DNA of 64,000 nt, from contig NZ_FVZE01000006.1 of assembly GCF_900168325.1 (NCBI RefSeq), forward strand, positions 1 through 64,000. Reading direction: 5' to 3'. The first letter of the stretch is position 1. Each line of letters begins with the position of its first letter. The position numbers and the translations under genes are program-made. The stretch is from Novosphingobium mathurense. GTDB taxonomy: Bacteria > Pseudomonadota > Alphaproteobacteria > Sphingomonadales > Sphingomonadaceae. Of this stretch, positions 51,006-61,141 are shown piece by piece. The notes beneath the pieces are model-generated. The model made no database searches and was not told the origin of the DNA. It saw only the letters and a program-made list of their open reading frames with translations.

Positions 51006-51788
51006 TCAGTGCACCAGCAGCAGGGCCGGCGATTTTGCTTCATTGAGGAAGTAGGCGGTGACGCCGCCGAACAGGAACTCGCGCATCCGGCTCTTGCCGT
51101 AGGCTCCCATCACCAGAAGTTCGGCGTGGTTCTGCGCCACGGCAGCGGCGAGCGTCTCTTCGGTCGAGCCGCGACGCTGGTGCTCCTCGAACTCGGCATG
51201 AATGCCGTGGCGCGAGAGATAGCGCAGCGCTTCGGTGCCCGGATAGCCGCCCGGCTTCTCGGCAACGGAGATCACTTTCACCATCTGGCAGTCGGCCAGC
51301 AGCGGCACCGAGGCGCGCAGCGCGGCCGCGGCCTGTTCCCCGCCGTCCCAGGCGATGCAGGCGCGGCGGATCGGGATTTCCAGCCCCTTGCCGTCTGGCA
51401 GGGCGAGAACCGGAGTGCTGGATATCAGGGCCACTTCGCCGGCCAGTCCGCCTGCGCGCGATACGATCACGAGATCGGACAGGCGTGCCGCCCCGGCCAG
51501 GGCGTTGACCGGGTCGTCTTCGCTGCGCAGGACATTGAACGCCACGTCGTCGCGCGAAAGGCGGGCCTCGATCGCTTCGGCGGCGGCATCGTCTTCACCG
51601 CGCGCCTGTTCCAGCGCATCGGAGATCACATAGCTGCCGCCCATGGGATCCATGGCGATGTAGCGGGTTACCGGCGTATCGACGAGAACGGTGACGTGAC
51701 CGCCGGTTCGTCGTGCGAGGTCGAGCGCGGTGTTGATCCGGGCTTCGCTGTCCGGCTTGCGGTCCGCATTGACGAGAATCGAGCGCAT
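51006..51788 (-). CDS. Universal stress protein (UspA family, tandem domain)
   Basis: The 260-residue protein contains two Usp-like halves. The second ends with the ATP-binding-type motif LLVMGAYGKSRMREFLFGG (G-x2-G-x9-G-like) and SPALLLVH. Usp proteins respond to starvation or oxidative stress in the cytoplasm. Start: ATG 51788 lies eight bases after GGGAG, whereas ATG 51794 is too close to it. Confidence 0.9.
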   Translation of the reverse strand: MRSILVNADRKPDSEARINTALDLARRTGGHVTVLVDTPVTRYIAMDPMGGSYVISDALEQARGEDDAAAEAIEARLSRDDVAFNVLRSEDDPVNALAGAARLSDLVIVSRAGGLAGEVALISSTPVLALPDGKGLEIPIRRACIAWDGGEQAAAALRASVPLLADCQMVKVISVAEKPGGYPGTEALRYLSRHGIHAEFEEHQRRGSTEETLAAAVAQNHAELLVMGAYGKSRMREFLFGGVTAYFLNEAKSPALLLVH

Positions 51789-51907
51789 GTCCATTTCTCC
51801 CACTGATTTTCGAACCTTAGCGAGAGGGTACGCCCCCGCCATGACCGAGATCAAACATTAATCGCGTTTGTTGCCGCGATCGGGTGTCTGGTCTCATTTC
51901 AAAGCGT

Positions 51908-52801
51908 TCAATGCGCGGCCTGTTCCGGATGGGCGTCGATCGAGAGCCGGGCCGCTCTTTCGAACAGCTCGAGAATGACCGGTTCGCGTTCACGCGTGCG
52001 AATCGCGGCTTCGAAATGTACCTTCTGTTCCGGCCGGGGCAGGATTTCGACTAGGGATCCTGTGTGCAGATGCTCTCTTACCATGGTTTCGGGCAGAACC
52101 GCAGCGCCCTGGCCGCCGCTGACGATCTCGATCATGGTGCGCACGTTGTTGCAGGTGTGCACCGCCCGCGGCGAGAGGCCGTGAACCGCCAGAGTGCCGA
52201 TGGCGACGGCGTGGATCGGCGAGTGATCGGGCAGCGACCAGACCGGCAACGGCTGCGCGAACCCGCCTGCGCGCGCCACCGCAGGGCCGGCCACCCAGAC
52301 GAGGTCGACCGAGCCGATCGGCGCCGTGCGAATGCCGGGGCTGGCCACCGGTCCGGCGAGAAAGACGATGTCGCGCGTGCCCGACAGGAGTTGCTGAAGC
52401 AGGCGCGCGGTCAGGTCGAGCTCGATTTCCATGGTGACGCCGGGCCGCTCGCGCTCGATCGCGCCGATGAAGGCGGGCAGGCAGCTTGCCGCGGCGATCT
52501 CGCCCGATCCGATGCGCACCGCGCCCGTTGCGCCGGCGAAGTCGCTCGCTTCCAGCAGCACCTGCTCCAGCCCGCTGCGCAGCGGTTCGCAGGCCTGCAC
52601 CAGCCTGCGTCCACGCGCGGTGAGAACCATCCGGCGCCCGTCGCGTTGGAACAGCGAGAGGCCCAGTTGCTCCTCGATCTCGCGCACCCGGGCGGAAATC
52701 GCCGGCTGGGTGGTGTTCAGCCGCTGCGCCGCTGCGGCGAAAGTGCCCAGGCGGTCGATCCACATGAGCGTTTCCAGATGATAGAGCGCGATCCGTTTCA
52801 T
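51908..52801 (-). CDS. LysR-type transcriptional regulator
   Basis: The 297-residue protein has the N-terminal winged HTH (FAAAAQRLNTTQPAISARVR, about residues 20-40) and the periplasmic-binding-like effector domain. It diverges from the CoA-transferase operon with a 90-bp gap containing a LysR-like palindrome, so it probably controls scoAB in response to a ketone body or keto acid. The effector is not known. Confidence 0.92.
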   Translation of the reverse strand: MKRIALYHLETLMWIDRLGTFAAAAQRLNTTQPAISARVREIEEQLGLSLFQRDGRRMVLTARGRRLVQACEPLRSGLEQVLLEASDFAGATGAVRIGSGEIAAASCLPAFIGAIERERPGVTMEIELDLTARLLQQLLSGTRDIVFLAGPVASPGIRTAPIGSVDLVWVAGPAVARAGGFAQPLPVWSLPDHSPIHAVAIGTLAVHGLSPRAVHTCNNVRTMIEIVSGGQGAAVLPETMVREHLHTGSLVEILPRPEQKVHFEAAIRTREREPVILELFERAARLSIDAHPEQAAH

Positions 52802-52810
52802 AAAACTTTC

Positions 52811-52826
52811 TTATCGAAACAGATAA
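52811..52826. promoter_or_regulatory. LysR-type operator between the regulator and scoAB
   Basis: TTATC (52811-52815) and GATAA (52822-52826) form an inverted repeat with a six-base spacer, matching the T-N11-A core of LysR sites. It starts 10 bp upstream of the regulator's start codon and 65 bp upstream of scoA. Confidence 0.6.
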
Positions 52827-52890
52827 AAAACAATCGCTATTCGTAATGTCAATGCATGTCTAGGGTATCGCGCAAGCGAGAGGAGATCTG

Positions 52891-53613
52891 ATGAACAAAC
52901 TCTATCCCAGTGCAGACGCCGCCCTCGACGGGCTGCTCAAGGACGGCCTGCTGATCGCCGCGGGCGGTTTCGGCCTTTGCGGCATTCCCGAGCGCCTGCT
53001 CGACGCCGTGCGCGACAGCGGGGTCAAGGACCTGACCTTTGCCTCGAACAATGCCGGCATCGACAACGAGGGCATCGGCAAGCTGCTGCGCACGCGGCAG
53101 GTGAAGAAGATGATCTCCTCCTACGTGGGCGAGAACAAGGAGTTCGAACGCCAGTTCCTTTCGGGAGAGCTGGAAGTCGAATTCTGTCCGCAGGGCACCC
53201 TGGCCGAGCGCATGCGCGCCGGCGGCGCGGGCATCCCGGGCTTCTACACCAAGACCGGCGTCGGCACCCAGGTTGCCGAGGGCAAGGAAACCAAGGTCTT
53301 CGCCGATTCCAACGGGGTGGATCAGGAGTACGTGCTCGAGCGCGGCATCTTCGCCGATCTTTCGCTGGTCAAGGCGTGGAAGGCGGACGAGAGCGGCAAC
53401 GTCGTGTTCCGCAAGACCGCCCGCAACTTCAACGTGCCCGCCGCGACCTGCGGCAAGGTCTGCATCGTCGAAGTGGAAGAGATCGTGCCGACCGGCGCGC
53501 TCGAACCGGATCACATCCACCTGCCGGGTGTCTACGTCCAGCGCCTCGTGCTCGGCGCCCCCTACGACAAGAAGATCGAATTCACGACGACCCGCGAAAG
53601 GGAGACCGCCTGA
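52891..53613 (+). CDS. scoA: Succinyl-CoA:3-ketoacid CoA-transferase subunit A
   Basis: The 240-residue A subunit of class I CoA transferases carries the glycine-rich [18 protein letters not shown] segment and [15 protein letters not shown]. Together with subunit B it moves CoA from succinyl-CoA to acetoacetate-type acids. GAGAGGAG precedes the start. It ends in a one-base stop-start overlap (TGATG) with scoB. Confidence 0.93.
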   Translation: MNKLYPSADAALDGLLKDGLLIAAGGFGLCGIPERLLDAVRDSGVKDLTFASNNAGIDNEGIGKLLRTRQVKKMISSYVGENKEFERQFLSGELEVEFCPQGTLAERMRAGGAGIPGFYTKTGVGTQVAEGKETKVFADSNGVDQEYVLERGIFADLSLVKAWKADESGNVVFRKTARNFNVPAATCGKVCIVEVEEIVPTGALEPDHIHLPGVYVQRLVLGAPYDKKIEFTTTRERETA

Positions 53614-54266
53614 TGTCCGAGGAAACCAAGAAGGGCTGGGATCGCAACCAGATGGCCGCCCGCGCGGCGCAGGAACTGGAAGACGGTTTCTACGTCAACC
53701 TGGGCATCGGCATCCCGACGCTGGTCGCCAACCACGTGCCCAAGGGCGTGACCGTCACCCTGCAGTCGGAAAACGGCATGCTCGGCATCGGGCCGTTCCC
53801 CTATCCGGACGAGGTCGATCCCGATCTCATCAACGCCGGCAAGCAGACGGTCAGCGAACTGCCGCAGACCGCCTTCTTCGACAGCGCCACCAGCTTCGCG
53901 ATGATCCGCGGCGGGCATATCGACCTGGCCGTGCTGGGCGCGATGGAAGTGGCCGAGAACGGTGACATCGCCAACTGGATGATTCCGGGCAAGATGATCA
54001 AGGGCATGGGCGGCGCGATGGACCTCGTGGCTGGCGTGAAGAAGATCATCGTCGTCATGGAGCACACCTCCAAGAACGGCGATCCCAAGTTCATTCCCGA
54101 ATGCACCCTGCCGCTGACCGGCAAGAACGTGGTTGACATGATCGTCACCGACCTGTGCGTGTTCCAGCGTGCGGACCACAATTCCCCGTTCAGGCTGGTC
54201 GAACTCGCACCCGGCGTCACGGCTGAGGAAGTGGCGGCCAAGACCACGGCCAAGTACGAGGTCTGA
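53613..54266 (+). CDS. scoB: Succinyl-CoA:3-ketoacid CoA-transferase subunit B
   Basis: The 217-residue B subunit contains the catalytic glutamate Glu53 in [10 protein letters not shown], which forms the enzyme-CoA thioester, and [14 protein letters not shown]. Translation is coupled to scoA by TGATG. The pair allows use of acetoacetate and related ketoacids as carbon sources. Confidence 0.94.
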   Translation: MSEETKKGWDRNQMAARAAQELEDGFYVNLGIGIPTLVANHVPKGVTVTLQSENGMLGIGPFPYPDEVDPDLINAGKQTVSELPQTAFFDSATSFAMIRGGHIDLAVLGAMEVAENGDIANWMIPGKMIKGMGGAMDLVAGVKKIIVVMEHTSKNGDPKFIPECTLPLTGKNVVDMIVTDLCVFQRADHNSPFRLVELAPGVTAEEVAAKTTAKYEV

Positions 54267-54273
54267 AGACAAT

Positions 54274-54303
54274 TGGGCTGCCCGCTCCTCCGGGCGGCCC
54301 AAA
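54274..54303 (+). terminator. Stem-loop after scoB (weak terminator)
   Basis: A 12-bp stem TTGGGCTGCCCG / CGGGCGGCCCAA with one G-T pair follows the scoB stop by seven bases. There is no clear T run, so it may be an mRNA-stabilising or attenuating hairpin rather than a full terminator. Confidence 0.45.
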
Positions 54304-54380
54304 GCCCCGGCTGACTTGCAGCGGTCACGCCGGGGCCACATATTCTCCGTGCCAAAGCAAAGACTCAGGAGAATTCGGAG

Positions 54381-54926
54381 ATGACCGACCTTGCTGCCAT
54401 TCCGCTGACGCGCATCGACGGTGCTGGCGACAGCCTCGCCAACCACGAGGGCAAGGTCCTGCTCGTGGTCAATGTCGCTTCCAGGTGCGGCCTGACCCCG
54501 CAATACGAGGGACTGGAAAAGCTCTACAACGCATACAAGGACAAGGGTTTCGAAGTCCTCGGCTTTCCGGCCAACGATTTCGGCGCACAGGAGCCGGGCA
54601 GCCATGAGGAGATCATGGAATTCTGCTCGCTCAACTACGGCGTCTCCTTCCCGCTTTTCGCCAAGGCCGACGTCACCGGTGAGGGCAAGCAGCCGCTCTA
54701 TGCCGCGCTGATCGAGGCACAGCCGGAAAAGGTCGGCCCTGCTGAGGAATTCCGCGAAAAGCTCAAGGGTTTCGGCATGACGCCGACGCAGGACCCCGAA
54801 GTGCTGTGGAACTTCGAGAAGTTCCTGATCGCCCGCGACAGCACCGTTGCCGGTCGCTTCGCTCCGGGTGTCGAACCGGGCGCGCCCGAACTTGTCGGCG
54901 CGATCGAAGCCGAACTCGCAAAGTAG
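54381..54926 (+). CDS. Glutathione peroxidase (thiol peroxidase type)
   Basis: The 181-residue protein of the BtuE/Gpx family has the catalytic Cys36 in NVASRCGLTPQYEGLEKLY, then FPANDFGAQEPGS (Gln) and WNFEKFL (Trp). It reduces hydroperoxides in the cytoplasm using glutathione or thioredoxin. It has cysteine rather than selenocysteine. A GST gene follows 39 bases later. Confidence 0.93.
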   Translation: MTDLAAIPLTRIDGAGDSLANHEGKVLLVVNVASRCGLTPQYEGLEKLYNAYKDKGFEVLGFPANDFGAQEPGSHEEIMEFCSLNYGVSFPLFAKADVTGEGKQPLYAALIEAQPEKVGPAEEFREKLKGFGMTPTQDPEVLWNFEKFLIARDSTVAGRFAPGVEPGAPELVGAIEAELAK

Positions 54927-54965
54927 CTTGCCAAGCGCTCATGCCCCGGCAAAGCATGCCCGGGC

Positions 54966-55649
54966 ATGAGCTACGTCCTGATCACCGCGAATCGCAACTA
55001 TTCCAGCTGGTCACTGCGGCCCTGGGTGCTGATGAAAGCCCTCGGCATCGCTTTCGAGGACCGCATCGAACCGTTCACCAGGCCGGTGAACTTCGATGAA
55101 TTCCGCAGCTTTTCCCCCACCGGCCAGGTGCCGGCGCTGATCGATGGCGAACGCACCGTCTGGGATTCGCTGGGGATCACGCTCTATCTTGCCGACCGTC
55201 ACCCCGGCATCTGGCCGCAGGATGAGGCCGCGCGCGCTTTCGCGCAGAGCATCGTCGCCGAAATGCACGGCGGCTTTGCTGCCCTTCGCAACGACTGCAC
55301 GATGAACGTGGGCGTGCGCGTCCGGCCGCGTCCGATGTCCGAAGCGTTGCGCCGGAACGTCGAACGCCTGCGGGAGATGTTCGAGCAAGCGCTGGCGCGC
55401 TTCGGCGGACCGTGGCTTGCCGGACCCGATTTCACCGCCGCCGATGCCTTCTACGCGCCGGTGGCCTTCCGTATCCGCACATATGGCCTCGACGTCGGCG
55501 GCGGACAGGCATGGGTCGATCATGTGCTCGACCATCCGGCCATGCGGCAATGGGAAGCCGAGGCCCTGACCGAGGCCTGGCGCGAGGAAGGCCACGAGGC
55601 GGAACTTGCCGAATGCGGCGAGATCGTCGCAGATTACCGCAAGAGCTGA
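54966..55649 (+). CDS. Glutathione S-transferase family protein
   Basis: The 227-residue product has an N-terminal thioredoxin-like domain (YVLITANRNYSSWSLRPWVL, with Ser at the catalytic position; PVNFDEFRSFSPTGQVPALI) and a C-terminal helical domain. Its sequence is closest to the YfcF-like or uncharacterised GST class. It probably conjugates or reduces electrophiles, consistent with the neighbouring glutathione peroxidase. Confidence 0.9.
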   Translation: MSYVLITANRNYSSWSLRPWVLMKALGIAFEDRIEPFTRPVNFDEFRSFSPTGQVPALIDGERTVWDSLGITLYLADRHPGIWPQDEAARAFAQSIVAEMHGGFAALRNDCTMNVGVRVRPRPMSEALRRNVERLREMFEQALARFGGPWLAGPDFTAADAFYAPVAFRIRTYGLDVGGGQAWVDHVLDHPAMRQWEAEALTEAWREEGHEAELAECGEIVADYRKS

Positions 55650-55658
55650 ACCGGAAGC

Positions 55659-56522
55659 TCAGGCCTCTCCGGTTTCCACCGGGCGGGCGGGATCGCTGAT
55701 CCATTCGCTCCACGATCCGGGGTAGAGCCGTGCGCCGGGCAGGCCCGCGATTTCCATGGCCAGTGCATTATGGCAGGCAGTCACGCCCGATCCGCAGCTC
55801 AGGACGGCCGGCTTGCCGTCGAGCAGCGCGGAGAAGGTCGCGGACAGCTCCTCGGCCGAACGGAATCGGCCTGCGCCATCGAGGTTGTCGCGAAAGAAGC
55901 GGTTCCGCGCGCCCGGAATGTGGCCCGCTACGGGGTCTAACGGGTTGGCATCGCCGCGAAAGCGCGAAGGATCGCGGGCATCGAGGACTTGCGCCGCGCC
56001 GGCCCTGATGTTGCCGAGTACGTCCTGCGCGCTGACGATTCCGCCGACGAGCGGATCGCCCGGAGCGAAATCGCCTTCGTTGACCGCCTCGGGTACTTCG
56101 CTGGTGAGGTCATGTCCGTCGGCAACCCAGGCGGGCTTGCCACCGTCGAGGACCGCGACAGCGCGATGGCCCATCCAGCGCAGCAGCCACCAGGCCCGCG
56201 CCGCCCATGCTCCGCCGTTCGAATCGTAGGCGATGACCTGCTGGCCCTTGCGCAGGCCGAGACTGCGCAGCCACGCGGCCAAGGCATCCCGATCGGGCAG
56301 GGGATGGCGGCCGTTGGCGCCATTGGGCGCGCTGGCAAGGTCATTGTCGAGGTGGGCATAGCGGGCGCCCGGCAGGTGCCCTTCGGCATGGACCGTGCGG
56401 CCCTTTTCGGGTGCGGCCAGATCGAATTCGCAGTCGAGCAGCAGTACCGGCGTGCCGCTTTCCAGCAGGGCCTGCAGGTCCGTGACCGAGATCAGCGTTT
56501 CGAAGGGCATCTTGTGGTTCAT
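55659..56522 (-). CDS. sseA: 3-mercaptopyruvate sulfurtransferase
   Basis: The 287-residue two-rhodanese protein has an active-site loop, CGSGVTACHNAL with Cys243, that matches mercaptopyruvate sulfurtransferases rather than thiosulfate rhodaneses. It transfers sulfur from 3-mercaptopyruvate to thiol or cyanide acceptors. ATG 56522 and ATG 56510 are both possible starts. Its frame stays open upstream into a degraded peptidase-like segment. Confidence 0.92.
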   Translation of the reverse strand: MNHKMPFETLISVTDLQALLESGTPVLLLDCEFDLAAPEKGRTVHAEGHLPGARYAHLDNDLASAPNGANGRHPLPDRDALAAWLRSLGLRKGQQVIAYDSNGGAWAARAWWLLRWMGHRAVAVLDGGKPAWVADGHDLTSEVPEAVNEGDFAPGDPLVGGIVSAQDVLGNIRAGAAQVLDARDPSRFRGDANPLDPVAGHIPGARNRFFRDNLDGAGRFRSAEELSATFSALLDGKPAVLSCGSGVTACHNALAMEIAGLPGARLYPGSWSEWISDPARPVETGEA

Positions 56523-56523
56523 G

Positions 56524-56700
56524 AGGTCTCGCGCTTTCAGTTCCCTGTCTGCATCGAAGTAGGGATCGGCAGGCGCGATGTCGACGCCTGCGGGTCGGTG
56601 CGACCGATCCGCCCATGCGCAGGACTTTCAGGTAATGCTCGCGCTCGGCCACGACGCCCTTGAGGGTGGCATCGGCAATCCATGTCCCCGCCGTGATCAA
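56524..56700 (-). pseudogene. Degraded fragment, possibly the C terminus of an M3-type oligopeptidase
   Basis: On the minus strand, one frame reads EREHYLKVLRMGGSVAP and another continues as PAGVDIAPADPYF into the sseA frame. The order Tyr-Leu ... Leu-Arg-x-Gly-Gly-Ser ... Ala-Gly-Val-Asp resembles the C-terminal signature of M3/PepF oligoendopeptidases. The frame change and shortened spacing imply a frameshift with a small deletion. The upstream part is cut off where resolvase-like sequence begins (about 56700). The identification is tentative. Confidence 0.4.
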
Positions 56701-56702
56701 GC

Positions 56703-56989
56703 CCGCCTACATGGAGATGTGCGCGTACGCGCAGCCCGGCGACGAAATCATCGTCTGGCGCCTCGATCGCCTGTCGCGCTCGCTCATCACCCTGGTCTCG
56801 GATCTGCAAGCGCTCGGCGAACGAGAAGTCGATTTCCAGTCACTGTGCGAAGGCATCGATACCACGGCGACAAATGGCCGCGCGTTCTTCCAAACCGTGT
56901 CAGCTTTCATGACGTTCGGTCGCGACGTTCAGCGCGAACGTGCCGAAGAAGCGATGACCTCAGGCCACAGTCGACGGCCACTTTGCTGA
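56703..56989 (+). pseudogene. Truncated serine recombinase (Tn3-type resolvase) remnant
   Basis: The open frame contains the middle of a resolvase catalytic domain: GDEIIVWRLDRLSRSLITLV, then EVDFQSLCEGIDTTATNGR and the long helix with RDVQRERAEEAM. The N-terminal part with the catalytic serine and the C-terminal HTH are both missing, so it cannot be active. The frame is open from 56660, but the part before about 56703 belongs to the other fragment. It marks an old transposon insertion between sseA and metK. Confidence 0.75.
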
Positions 56990-57112
56990 GCGTGCCAAGA
57001 GAGCGGAATGACCGAGGTTTTAACCCGGTCATTCCAAAGCTCGTCAGCCCGGTTCAATTCGCCAATCGGCTGCCGATATTTGACATTGCCAATTGCGCGC
57101 CCCCGGACCGGA

Positions 57113-58330
<1,218 letters not shown>

Positions 58331-58343
58331 GTTGGGCACCGGG

Positions 58344-58363
58344 ATATAAAGATTGCTTTATGT
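58344..58363. promoter_or_regulatory. Palindromic operator upstream of metK
   Basis: ATAAAG (58346-58351), spacer ATTG, CTTTAT (58356-58361) form a perfect inverted repeat, extended by flanking AT/GT. It lies 16 bases from the metK start. It resembles, from memory, sites of ArsR-family methionine-cycle regulators (SahR-like) in proteobacteria. The regulator is inferred; the palindrome is seen. Confidence 0.6.
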
Positions 58364-58373
58364 CTATTGCCAT

Positions 58374-60056
58374 TTACCTCCCGCGGCGGCCGAGTGCAAC
58401 CACGGAAAGCGCCAGAAGGGCAAGGAATGCGCTGAAAGCGAGCGGGAGGACATTGCCGTAGCGGGCGAAAAGCGTCGGTTCGTGCGGAGGTGGGATGCGT
58501 CCGTCGAGGCGTCCGGCGCGGTGCCAGGGAACGAACTGGCGCACGATCCCGTCGGCATCGACGACGGCGCTGATGCCGGTGGTGGTCGAACGCAGGATCG
58601 GCAGGCCTTCCTCGATCGCGCGCAGTCGGGCCTGAGCCAGATGCTGCGGCGGCCCCCAGGTGCCGAACCAGCCGTCGTTCGAGGGATTGAAGATGTAGTC
58701 CGGGCGATTGCGCGGATCGACCACCTGCCCACTGAAGATGATCTCGTAGCAGATCTGGATGCCGGCCTCGCCGTAGCTGCCCAAATCGTGGGTGCGCGGC
58801 CCCGGCCCGGGCCAGAAGTCCAGCGATCCGGCCACGAGGCGGCGCGCCCCCAGCGGTTCGAGCAGCCAGCGCAGGGCGAGATATTCGCCGTAGGGCACGA
58901 GGTGTGCCTTGGAATAGCTGGCCAGGATGTGCCCTTCGCCGTCGAAGGCGGTGACGGTATTGCGCGCGCCAACGTTCTTGTCGTCCTTCATCACCAGGTC
59001 GACCGCGCCGGTCAGCAAGACGCTGTACGGACCGATCATGCGGCCGATGCGCTGGCGGGCCAGCAGCGGATCTCCGGCATAGGTGTACATGCGGTAGAGG
59101 TAATCGGGGTAACCGTCGCGCAGGTAGTCGCCAAGGCCCGATTCCGGCCAGAACACCACGCGCTTCTCGCCCGGTCGACGCTGCAGCGAGAGCATGGCGA
59201 GCTTGATGAAGTTCGCTTCGTACTGGCGCGGATCGTCGATGACCTCCTGCCGCAGGTCGGGCTGGACGAGGGTATAGCGGATCTCACCTTCCTCGCGCTT
59301 GGCCCAGCGGTCAGGCCCGGTCATCACCAGCACGAGCGGAGCCGCAATCGCCACCGGGGCAAGTACCCAGATCCAGCGGCCCAAGCCGCAGCGCGGAGCG
59401 CCCAGACGGGCAAAGTAGCCCGGTATGCAGGCCAGCAGAACGAGCACGCCGGACAGGCCGTAGGTCCCGATCCACGGGGCCAGCAGCGCCAGTCCGCGCG
59501 TGTCGAACTGGCCGAGCAGGGCGACGCCCAGCGGATTCCACGAAAACCCGGTGAAGACCCACGCGCGCAGCCACTCGGTCACGATCCAGGCGGCCGGCAG
59601 GGCGAAAAGGACGATCAGGAATGCTGTGGGAGCCGCCGGTGCCGCGGCCTTGCCCCTGCGGCCGGCCTTGAGTGCCAGCCATGCGCACAGCGCGGCAAGG
59701 CCGGGATAGATCGCGAGGAAAAGCGAGAGCAGGAACACCGCGATTCCGCCCAGCCATGCGGGCATTTCCGCCTGGTAGGTGAAGGCAGTCGCGATCCAGT
59801 TGTTGCCGAGGGTGAAGTGGCCAAGGCCGAAGCTCCAGCCGACCAGAAAGGCACTGCGCCCGCTGGCGCATCGCATGACCAGTTCGGCGAGAATGGCAAT
59901 CCCTGCGAGGGTCAGCGGCCAGAGCGAGAGCGGCTGGAATCCGCAGGCGGCGACAGCGCCCGCGACGATCGCAAGCAGGCCCGCGCCAAGGCGCGGGAAG
60001 CGGTCGAGGATCGACAGGGGATTGCGGGAGGCCGGAGCGTGCCGAGGAGAATTCAT
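58374..60056 (-). CDS. lnt: Apolipoprotein N-acyltransferase
   Basis: The 560-residue inner-membrane enzyme adds the third acyl chain to lipoproteins. It has six or seven N-terminal transmembrane helices, a periplasmic nitrilase domain with the triad Glu305 (FWPESGLGD), Lys383 (YSKAHLVPYGEYL) and Cys436 (IQICYEIIF), and a last C-terminal helix. The length is slightly above the usual 510-530. It lies between a DUF4167 gene and metK. Confidence 0.96.
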   Translation of the reverse strand: MNSPRHAPASRNPLSILDRFPRLGAGLLAIVAGAVAACGFQPLSLWPLTLAGIAILAELVMRCASGRSAFLVGWSFGLGHFTLGNNWIATAFTYQAEMPAWLGGIAVFLLSLFLAIYPGLAALCAWLALKAGRRGKAAAPAAPTAFLIVLFALPAAWIVTEWLRAWVFTGFSWNPLGVALLGQFDTRGLALLAPWIGTYGLSGVLVLLACIPGYFARLGAPRCGLGRWIWVLAPVAIAAPLVLVMTGPDRWAKREEGEIRYTLVQPDLRQEVIDDPRQYEANFIKLAMLSLQRRPGEKRVVFWPESGLGDYLRDGYPDYLYRMYTYAGDPLLARQRIGRMIGPYSVLLTGAVDLVMKDDKNVGARNTVTAFDGEGHILASYSKAHLVPYGEYLALRWLLEPLGARRLVAGSLDFWPGPGPRTHDLGSYGEAGIQICYEIIFSGQVVDPRNRPDYIFNPSNDGWFGTWGPPQHLAQARLRAIEEGLPILRSTTTGISAVVDADGIVRQFVPWHRAGRLDGRIPPPHEPTLFARYGNVLPLAFSAFLALLALSVVALGRRGR

Positions 60057-60126
60057 CGGCGCCGGTATGTAAGCCAGCCCGGCCGCGACGCAAGCGAAGT
60101 TGCGCGCGGCCGGATTGGTTGTCGTA

Positions 60127-60900
60127 TCAGTCTACAGTTTCCAGCGCACTTCCGCCGTTGCCGTCTTCGCTCGACGCGCTGGGCTTGCGGGTCCGGCGAC
60201 GCTTGGGCTTTTCCTCGCCCTCTTCGCCGGCTTCCGGCTTGGCCTTGGCGCGGGTGCGGCGCTTGGGCTTGTCTTCCGCCTTGGCCGAGATCGGGGGCGG
60301 CAGGGTTGCCGGATCGAACCCTTCGGAGGCGGTCTGCGCGGCTTCGGACTCTTCGCCGGCTTCGTCATTGCCGTCTCCTGCGTCATCGCCGCGACGCGGC
60401 TTGCGCTGTTTCAGGCCGCCACGGGCGCCACGATTGTCGCGCACGAAGGGGTTTTGCGGCGGTTCGTAAATCGAACCGTCGTTGACGTCGGCCTCTTCCC
60501 TGGCTTCCACCTGTTCGACAGGGGCTTCGTTGCTGCGCTGGTAGCGCTGGCCGCGATCCTGCTGGTGATAGCGCGGGGCCTCGCCGTCGTTCTCGTCCTC
60601 GGAACCGGCGTCGTCGCCGTAATCCTGCGAACGATCGTCGCGGCGCGGCTGGCGCGATTCTTCCTGTCGCTGCTTCTGGTCGGCAATGACACGGAAGTAG
60701 TGGTCAGCAAACTGGAGGTAGTATTCCTCCTGAACGCGATCCCCATTGAGGTGCGCGTCATGGGCCAGCTTCCGATATTTCTCCAGCAGCTGCGGTGCAT
60801 TGCCCCGCGCCCTGCTGTCGATCCGGTTCATCTGCTGCCCGCCCTGCTGACGGTTATTGCCGCGGCCACGCCTGCGGTTATTACCACGATTGTTATTCAA
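60127..60900 (-). CDS. DUF4167 domain protein
   Basis: The 257-residue product starts with an Asn/Arg/Gly-rich stretch (MNNNRGNNRRRGRGNNRQQ) and the DUF4167 core (about 20-80; NRIDSRARGNAPQLLEKYRK, QEEYYLQFADHYFRVI). A long disordered tail of acidic and Arg/Lys-rich repeats follows. DUF4167 proteins are typical of alphaproteobacteria; the composition suggests RNA binding, but no function is established. Confidence 0.9.
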   Translation of the reverse strand: MNNNRGNNRRRGRGNNRQQGGQQMNRIDSRARGNAPQLLEKYRKLAHDAHLNGDRVQEEYYLQFADHYFRVIADQKQRQEESRQPRRDDRSQDYGDDAGSEDENDGEAPRYHQQDRGQRYQRSNEAPVEQVEAREEADVNDGSIYEPPQNPFVRDNRGARGGLKQRKPRRGDDAGDGNDEAGEESEAAQTASEGFDPATLPPPISAKAEDKPKRRTRAKAKPEAGEEGEEKPKRRRTRKPSASSEDGNGGSALETVD

Positions 60901-61141
60901 GGATAACGTTCCTCAAAACCCCTGGCTGCCGTCCAGAATGTCTGGCGGTTCAGCCGCACGTCGCAAGTTCACGGTTCGCTGTGATTGCCGTGATTTCCAA
61001 ATCTGCTCAGTCGAGGCGCCGTAAGCTGCACCGATTGCAAATTGTGGAGGTGAACCGTGCATGGGAAGTTTCATCCATGTCCGGGTTCGTTATTAGGCTT
61101 AGGCACTCCAGCGCCCGATTCCAAGCGAAATCTTGCGTTAT

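Noticed and set aside
58340..58376. SAM riboswitch upstream of metK
   Set aside because: The gap to lnt is only about 43 bases and shows an operator-like palindrome, not a pseudoknot consensus that I can recognise.
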